From: Clostridium sp.
GTDB taxonomy: Bacteria > Bacillota > Clostridia > Oscillospirales > Ruminococcaceae
Length of the DNA: 64,000 nt
Direction: 5' to 3'
Assembly: GCA_023664445.1 (NCBI GenBank)
Contig: JAMPFN010000004.1
Coordinates: forward strand, 1 to 64,000
Below the pieces are notes generated by a model, which saw only the letters and a list, made by a program, of their open reading frames with translations, ran no database searches and was not told the DNA's origin. Below are positions 59,117-64,000 of the stretch, in pieces; position 1 is the stretch's first letter; every line of letters begins with the position of its first letter. The position numbers were made by a program, and so were the translations under genes.

Positions 59117-59702
59117 AATTTCAGACTGGCATCAGCTGACAGAGATCAAATCCAACAACAGCCGTGATTTATTTATATCCGTTGCTGATTTTATTCAGGA
59201 CAACAGGTTAAATGGGATGTGTATACAAGTCAATCACAAAGCTTTTGGCGTTCTCTTTGCCTGTCTTGTCAATGCACATGGCACAATGATCTCAGAACTC
59301 GGCGAAAATCTTGTTTATGAACTGACTCCAAAGCAAATAGTTTTGCAGCTGAAAACATTCGGTTTCATTGTTACATATGAACCTAATAAGCATATTTCCG
59401 GAAGTCAGCTTGCCTTTCTTATGCAGTTACAGGGATTGGGATATGATAAACTGAGAATACTGAATGTCCGGCGTACTGAAAATGGAGTAAAAGTATTTAA
59501 ATGGCGTGTGGTTGCTTTTAATATCAAAGAAAATCCGGAATGGATAAACAATGGCTACTCCCCTTCTGAAAAAGAATATGAAACAGCATTAAAAAATGGA
59601 AGTTGTTTCAATGTTTCGGCTTTATGTAAAGAAAAAAATTGGTCATGGTCTTGGCTTGACTATGTTGCTAATATTTCTGATATATTGGAGGATAATGCAT
59701 GA
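59091..59702 (+). CDS. Structural-module protein (203 aa)
   Basis: ATG at 59091 (MNRMPLRYKISDWHQLTEIK), RBS GCGGTGATGATA, overlapping the previous gene by 26 bases. Alpha/beta with conserved-looking FGVLFACLVNAHG and NPEWINNGYSPSEKEYETAL; the C terminus has WSWSWLDYVANISDILED. Probably neck, tail or baseplate related by position; function unknown. Confidence 0.5.
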   Translation: MNRMPLRYKISDWHQLTEIKSNNSRDLFISVADFIQDNRLNGMCIQVNHKAFGVLFACLVNAHGTMISELGENLVYELTPKQIVLQLKTFGFIVTYEPNKHISGSQLAFLMQLQGLGYDKLRILNVRRTENGVKVFKWRVVAFNIKENPEWINNGYSPSEKEYETALKNGSCFNVSALCKEKNWSWSWLDYVANISDILEDNA

Positions 59703-60235
59703 GTGTAAATTTAATCGGACCTGATATACAGTTAATGCGTAAGCGTTATGACGAGGCGCTGCAGATGCAGGGGATCACCTGTAAATATCAGTTTCCGAAT
59801 CTTCCCGATACTAATGCACAGGGCGAAGCTGTTATTGACAGTTATTCAGAAATGATTGAAACCCAGATATTCTTTGAAAGCGCTCCTAAGCTGAAAACTT
59901 ACAAGCGTTTAGGCTGGGTAGTTGAGAATGATAAAGATTTACCGTTTTTGATCCACTGCAGTTTTCATCTGCCGAATTTGCAGAAAGATTCTCTTTTTCA
60001 TATTTCAGGGCAATATACAGGTATGCCCGATAGAATATTCCGTGTCACGGAACTTACATGCGATATGCAGGCGCCCGATCATATGATTGCGCAGGTAGTG
60101 CCTGTTTATGACAAACAGACTGTGGGCAGAACAAAGAAGGAAATCGAGAAAACATTTAGTAAATCGAATTATTTCCTGCAATCGCCTACAGATTACCGTG
60201 GAAATTATATCAGTGAACAGGACGGAGAAAGATGA
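59699..60235 (+). CDS. Putative neck/head-completion protein (178 aa)
   Basis: Overlaps the previous gene by 4 bases (ATGA). LIGPDIQLMRKRYDEALQMQ opening, then beta-rich (IETQIFFESAPKLKTYKRLG, FLIHCSFHLPNLQ, FHISGQYTGMPDRIFRVTEL). The order portal - small genes - this - sheath suggests a connector protein. No motif proves it. Confidence 0.45.
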   Translation: MSVNLIGPDIQLMRKRYDEALQMQGITCKYQFPNLPDTNAQGEAVIDSYSEMIETQIFFESAPKLKTYKRLGWVVENDKDLPFLIHCSFHLPNLQKDSLFHISGQYTGMPDRIFRVTELTCDMQAPDHMIAQVVPVYDKQTVGRTKKEIEKTFSKSNYFLQSPTDYRGNYISEQDGER

Positions 60236-60259
60236 TATACGAAATATTTGTGAAAATTC

Positions 60260-60288
60260 TTTACAAATATTCAGGTTTACGATATAAT
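60260..60288 (+). promoter_or_regulatory. Sigma70-type promoter
   Basis: TTTACA (60260-60265), 17-base spacer, TATAAT (60283-60288), 50 bases ahead of the gene at 60339. It gives this gene expression independent of the structural operon. Confidence 0.7.
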
Positions 60289-60338
60289 GATAATATCAAA
60301 GAAGTTTTAAACCACAAAATCTATCAGGGAGGTCATAA

Positions 60339-60893
60339 ATGAAAATATATATCAGAAGTTCTGAACAAATGGGAGAATTAGCAAATGAATATGTCGTTGA
60401 TGTTTACTATGACGTGCCTGATGAATCCGTATGGTCTGTAATATCAGCCGGAATTACTCCTGTTGCTTGGGGAGATAACAGAGTTGATGAGCAGGCATTA
60501 GCAGATTATGACGCTTTTGTCGATAATGTTTATGCGGCGCTTTGCGCATTTTTTGATGTAGTAGATATTGAAGAAAGCAATAGGAGCGATACATCTTGGT
60601 ACTTCTGGCTATATGCTAAAAACAACGATGGTGATGTTGCAACAAAATTTATTATCAGATTACGTCTTTCAGATCATGAATATCCTGCACGTCACAGAGT
60701 GCAAGACGAAAAAGCATATGTTGAAAAGAAAGCACAAACATATAAACGGCCTGCTGAAAAGAAGTTTCAAGAATGGAAAATAAAAAATATAACTGTGAAT
60801 GGGAAAAAATATTCAAGTTATGATGAAGCAGAAGACGCCATTTATGATGAATTAGAAGCCTACAGTAAAAAGATGTATAACAAAGGAAACTGA
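60339..60893 (+). CDS. Protein with MKIYIRSS N terminus inside the structural module (184 aa)
   Basis: RBS AGGGAGGTCATAA. Begins MKIYIRSSEQMGELANEYVV, like the proteins at 11522 and 26304. Middle: VWSVISAGITPVAWGDNRVD, SWYFWLYAKNNDGDVATKFI and a positively charged KKAQTYKRPAEKKFQEWKIK stretch; acidic, helical end. It has its own housekeeping promoter and is followed by a late motif and terminator hairpin, so it looks like an inserted moron gene. Confidence 0.6.
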   Translation: MKIYIRSSEQMGELANEYVVDVYYDVPDESVWSVISAGITPVAWGDNRVDEQALADYDAFVDNVYAALCAFFDVVDIEESNRSDTSWYFWLYAKNNDGDVATKFIIRLRLSDHEYPARHRVQDEKAYVEKKAQTYKRPAEKKFQEWKIKNITVNGKKYSSYDEAEDAIYDELEAYSKKMYNKGN

Positions 60894-60897
60894 TAAA

Positions 60898-60946
60898 ACC
60901 TTATATAACAGTGATAGCCTGAAAACAGGTTGTCACTGTTATTTTT
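60898..60946 (+). promoter_or_regulatory. Late-promoter-like motif overlapping a terminator hairpin
   Basis: ACCTTATATA (60898-60907) runs into AACAGTGATAGCCTG (60907-60921), which pairs over 15 bp (two G-U) with 60926-60940 across an AAAA loop, followed by ATTTTTA. RNA from upstream terminates here; RNA starting after the motif would lose the 5' arm and read into the gene at 60961. Confidence 0.65.
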
Positions 60947-60960
60947 ATAGTAATTGGCAG

Positions 60961-61587
60961 GTGATAATTATTTTATACCTATATGATAATGCGGTATGTG
61001 AAGATTTAAGAAACAGCTTTAATCCCGAACACGTTGATGATCCTGTTGTAAAGGTAGCCGCACCGGAACAGGTCATAGGTCTTGCGGCACAGATACACAA
61101 TGATGAAATAAAATTTCCTATAGTGGCGCTTACAAGGAAAGAGGATATTCAGATCGACAACAGCAGAATGAATTTTACATGGACACATAAAGGAATCCAA
61201 TCTGTATTAGACCCTAAGACCAATAACTTATATTATGAAAAAGTCATACCTATCAAGCTGGCATATTCTCTGACAGTTCTTACAACTAATACTGCCGATA
61301 TGGACGAGCTTATAAGAGAATTGCTGTTCAAATATATTGATATGTATTTTCTTACAATAAAGCTTCCTTATGAATGTGAAAGAAAAGTCAGATTTGGTAT
61401 CAGCATAAGGTCTGAATCCGATATTGAACGTTCTTCCGGAAATCTTGAATATATAGAAAGCGGTAAACTGTATCAGTCAATAATACCTTTGGATTGTGAA
61501 GGCTGCGTCTATGTAAGCTATACTCCCGCACATTTAAAGCGGTCGGTATATGAGATAGAAGCTGTTCTGCCGCATCAAAACAAATAA
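60961..61587 (+). CDS. Putative tail-terminator/neck protein (208 aa)
   Basis: Begins GTG ATA ATT ATT TTA TAC; the AGGTGATAATTAT upstream of TTA makes the exact start uncertain (GTG 60961, or a rare ATT). Alpha/beta: EKVIPIKLAYSLTVLTTNTA, MDELIRELLFKYIDMYFLTI, KVRFGISIRSESDIERSSGN. It lies just before the sheath gene, where tail-terminator genes of myoviruses often sit. Role inferred from that. Confidence 0.5.
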   Translation: MIIILYLYDNAVCEDLRNSFNPEHVDDPVVKVAAPEQVIGLAAQIHNDEIKFPIVALTRKEDIQIDNSRMNFTWTHKGIQSVLDPKTNNLYYEKVIPIKLAYSLTVLTTNTADMDELIRELLFKYIDMYFLTIKLPYECERKVRFGISIRSESDIERSSGNLEYIESGKLYQSIIPLDCEGCVYVSYTPAHLKRSVYEIEAVLPHQNK

Positions 61588-61624
61588 ACCTTATATATAA
61601 ATATAAATCCTGCGAGGTGATATT
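61588..61624 (+). promoter_or_regulatory. Late-promoter-like ACCTTATATA before the sheath operon
   Basis: ACCTTATATA at 61588-61597; AATAT/ATATT (61600-61604 with 61620-61624) can enclose the GCGAGGTGAT ribosome-binding site of the gene at 61628. The hairpin is the weakest of the seven. Confidence 0.5.
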
Positions 61625-61627
61625 ATT

Positions 61628-61855
61628 ATGATCTACAAAAATGTATCTCACGCCACAAAAACCTTTCATGGCGTTGAATTTAATCCCAGTGATGTAAAAG
61701 AAGTTGACGGATATATAAACTATCCGGGTTTTATACGCAGTTCAAAAAGCGAACTTAATGAATTTAACAAGCCGACAGCTTCAGCCAAGAAATCATCAAA
61801 GACTACAGCGGTTAAAGAGGAGGTAAAATCTGATGGCACAAATAGTGATAAATGA
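61628..61855 (+). CDS. Small protein preceding the tail sheath (75 aa)
   Basis: MIYKNVSHATKTFHGVEFNP start, RBS GCGAGGTGATATTATT. The first ~50 residues form a small beta-like unit (KEVDGYINYPGFIRSSKS). The C terminus is a low-complexity Lys/Ser/Thr tail (ASAKKSSKTTAVKEEVKSDG). It overlaps the sheath gene by 23 bases. Function unknown. Confidence 0.6.
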   Translation: MIYKNVSHATKTFHGVEFNPSDVKEVDGYINYPGFIRSSKSELNEFNKPTASAKKSSKTTAVKEEVKSDGTNSDK

Positions 61856-63938
61856 GATCAGCCAGAACTATACATATAACACCGGAAATAATTCATTTGC
61901 AACGGTAGCCTTGCCTATTACAGCAATGTGGGGTCCGGGATATACCGAACCCACCGATTCAGGAATGACTATTGATGAAATGCTGGAAGTTACAAAGTGG
62001 ACGCATTTTCCGGCAACACAAGCAGGTCTTGAATCGTTTGTATCGACCTATAGAGGACCTTCCTCAAATTACAAACTTGCAAATGACTATTCATATCAGA
62101 TGGCAATGACGCTTTTGACTGCCGGTTATGATGTTCTTACATGCAGAGTTTGTCCCGGTACGTATGCTGAGGCTGCATTGAACCTATCAAAAAAATCGGA
62201 TCAAGGTTCCCACTTTACAATTCAGGCAAAATATCCCGGAACTTTCGGAAACAAGCTTAAAGTAAAGCTGACAAGAGCAAAAAATGGGACATATTGGAAT
62301 CTTGTAACTTATGTTATGGATACATCCGGAATACAGACAGCGGTAGAAAATCTCGTGTTTGTTTTTGATATAAATAATTCTACTGATTCAATTCCGCATA
62401 TTGATGAAATAGATTCAAAATTTCTGAGGATAATAACCGATATAACTACTGATGACTTTGACGATAATACAGCTAAGGTAGACTTTATGTTGGGTGATTT
62501 AAACCTGAATAAAGAACTTGATGCTGACGATTTACGTATATTAAAAGATTATTTAATCGGGAAGTCTACATTAAGCGGTGTTCAATGGGATATTGCTGAC
62601 ATTCATAAAGATGGCAGCCTAAATGTTTTTGACAGTATGGCATTGGATCATCATATAAAAGAAGGTATAGATCCTGGCGTTGTTGGTACAGGTTCAATAG
62701 GTGATATTTCAGTAATGCTTACCGGCGGCACCGATTTTAATTTATCTGATGCTAAAACTGTGGAAAAAGCATGGGAAAAAGCTAAAGAATATGCTGAACA
62801 GAGATATACAGGAAGTAAAATCGGCGATACAAACGTTGGCGTAGGTTATTCAAATAACTGTCAATATCTGAATGGGTTTAATATAAAAACTTCTACTATT
62901 GATATAGTTACAGCACAAACTCAGATGTATAAAGAGTGGATATATAATGCCGCATTTATAGTGTATGATCTGCTTCAGGATAAACTCAATTACAATCCGC
63001 AAAGAATTATAAGTCCGGGTTGGGACGATCAGGATATATGCAGCTTGACGCATACTTCCGATTCAGTAAAAATTACGGATATATCACCGCTTCATGTAAA
63101 AATAATGGAAACAGCATACTACAGCAGATGTGCGACCGGTATGATCGATATTCCTAAATCTGAAAAGCGTTCATGCATACATAATGAAGATGATACTGAC
63201 GATCCGGGATATGCACAAATGCTTGCAAGAATTGCTTCTGACTGGATGAGTAATGATATAAACGGTCCTCTCTACACATCACATTCCGCATTGTTTGCAC
63301 CGTGGGGACAGTATAAATATGTCGGTACGGGCAAGCAGAATGCGGCGTCGCCTTCATTTCTGGCTCTTATGATACAGAGAGCACAGATACTTAATCAGCC
63401 TTTGCAGTATGAATGGGCATTGCCTACTAACAGACGGCATAATCTGAAAGTCGGTAAAATGGATTATGAAGTTCCTAAGAAGCTGCTTGATAAATGGCAG
63501 AAGCTTGACGGCGTAGGCGTGAACGTCATAACGGTAATACCGGAATTGGGATTGAATATATGGGGTAATTCAACATTGTTTGAAGTGCCTCCGGCTACAT
63601 ATCAGGCTCTTGCAAACTTATCAACACGCTACCTTGTAAATGCCGTTGAAAACATTGCTTACATATGCGGTTTATCCATTACATTCCAGTATAACAATGT
63701 TCAGGCATACAATAAGTTCTATGCCGGAGTAACACCGCTGCTCGATACAATGAAGAATGTGGGAGCAATTGATGATTACTATGTCAAAATGGCAGCTGAC
63801 ATCAATGGTCTTGATCAGGTAAATGCAAATACGGTTATCGGTAAGATATATCTTGTAATAAACGGCGTGATCAATGATATTTACATTGACCTTATCGCAT
63901 TGCCGCCTGGAGTTGACCTTGATCAGTATAAATCTTAA
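61833..63938 (+). CDS. Tail sheath protein carrying a dockerin-like insertion
   Basis: 701 residues, RBS AGAGGAGGTAAAATCTG. Residues 1-210 and 290-701 match contractile-tail sheath proteins: TYRGPSSNYKLANDYSYQMAM, the CRVCPGTYAEAAL core, and the C-terminal STRYLVNAVENIAYICGLSI, FQYNNVQAYNKFYAGVTPLL. Inserted at about residues 219-281 is a dockerin-type duplication: loop 1 GDLNLNKELDADDL (D222, N224, N226, D230, D233) and loop 2 ADIHKDGSLNVFDS (D256, D260, N264, D267), each followed by a helix. It implies calcium-dependent binding to a cohesin. Confidence 0.9.
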   Translation: MAQIVINEISQNYTYNTGNNSFATVALPITAMWGPGYTEPTDSGMTIDEMLEVTKWTHFPATQAGLESFVSTYRGPSSNYKLANDYSYQMAMTLLTAGYDVLTCRVCPGTYAEAALNLSKKSDQGSHFTIQAKYPGTFGNKLKVKLTRAKNGTYWNLVTYVMDTSGIQTAVENLVFVFDINNSTDSIPHIDEIDSKFLRIITDITTDDFDDNTAKVDFMLGDLNLNKELDADDLRILKDYLIGKSTLSGVQWDIADIHKDGSLNVFDSMALDHHIKEGIDPGVVGTGSIGDISVMLTGGTDFNLSDAKTVEKAWEKAKEYAEQRYTGSKIGDTNVGVGYSNNCQYLNGFNIKTSTIDIVTAQTQMYKEWIYNAAFIVYDLLQDKLNYNPQRIISPGWDDQDICSLTHTSDSVKITDISPLHVKIMETAYYSRCATGMIDIPKSEKRSCIHNEDDTDDPGYAQMLARIASDWMSNDINGPLYTSHSALFAPWGQYKYVGTGKQNAASPSFLALMIQRAQILNQPLQYEWALPTNRRHNLKVGKMDYEVPKKLLDKWQKLDGVGVNVITVIPELGLNIWGNSTLFEVPPATYQALANLSTRYLVNAVENIAYICGLSITFQYNNVQAYNKFYAGVTPLLDTMKNVGAIDDYYVKMAADINGLDQVNANTVIGKIYLVINGVINDIYIDLIALPPGVDLDQYKS

Positions 63939-63953
63939 TGAAATACAAACAAT

Positions 63954-63995
63954 AAAAGGAAGTCATCTATTACTACAAATAGATGACTTCCTTTT
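63954..63995. terminator. Terminator after the tail sheath gene
   Basis: AAAAGGAAGTCATCTATT (63954-63971) pairs perfectly with AATAGATGACTTCCTTTT (63978-63995) around a 6-base loop. It acts in both directions. A strong stop directly after the sheath gene suggests that the tube gene, if adjacent, is transcribed separately. Confidence 0.92.
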
Positions 63996-64000
63996 AAGTT

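Noticed and set aside
1-64000. tRNA genes and CRISPR arrays
   Set aside because: No T-arm/CCA pattern typical of tRNA and no regularly spaced identical repeats were seen by eye. A tRNAscan-SE or CRISPR search would be decisive.

Overview
This 64 kb window is part of the genome of a large tailed phage with a contractile tail (myovirus morphotype) that infects a low-GC anaerobic Firmicute. The tail sheath, T4-like portal and terminase show the morphotype. The YopX, XkdX, DUF4317, kelch-type tail and collagen-like tail genes are typical of gut Clostridia phages. A dockerin-like module inside the tail sheath points to a cellulosome- or amylosome-forming Ruminococcus-like host (inference). No integrase, lysis gene, tRNA or CRISPR array was recognised. 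Both window ends lie inside phage sequence, so this is an incomplete genome.

Layout. 1-3050 (+): small zinc-ribbon, GNAT-like and YopX genes, then thyX. 3118-13034 (+): tail-fibre and receptor-binding region (fibres, collagen-like and kelch proteins, XkdX, KTSC). 13078-16694 (+): an AT-rich cassette with its own sigma70-type promoters, a structured leader with an attenuator, a metallo-beta-lactamase-fold enzyme and three small genes; this is the best candidate for an undescribed accessory system. 16803-23758 (-): sigma-like factor, dCMP deaminase, primase, DnaB-like helicase, degenerate loader-like protein and three uncharacterised replication-linked genes. 23759-32289 (mostly -): an accessory island with a possible AT-rich origin, a frameshifted zinc-ribbon gene, a catalytically truncated HsdM/HsdS-like protein, Mrr nuclease, RtcB RNA ligase, an ABC-ATPase/effector pair and an HTH-led three-gene operon. 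32543-36347 (+): nested palindrome, two paralogous regulators or unknowns, antirepressor and an SSB-like protein. 36412-49724 (+): replication and recombination core: family A polymerase (interrupted by an intein and two group I introns), beta clamp, Cas4-like nuclease, clamp-loader gamma/tau (with an intein), UvsY-like candidate, RecA, junction resolvase, delta and delta-prime. 49739-63938 (+): DUF4317 protein and the head and tail module (terminase, a ligase-derived protein, portal, neck/tail proteins, dockerin-bearing sheath).

Regulation. Two recurrent intergenic motifs stand out. AATCGTTATTATA and close variants occur nine times, each pointing at a downstream gene on either strand; this is a candidate early/middle promoter. 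The exact 10-mer ACCTTATATA occurs seven times, only on the + strand and always ahead of a + gene, and each copy abuts or lies in the 5' arm of a hairpin. This resembles T4 late promoters nested in RNA hairpins. The phage encodes its own clamp, a full clamp loader and a sigma-like protein, which fits T4-style clamp-coupled late transcription. That last link is inference.
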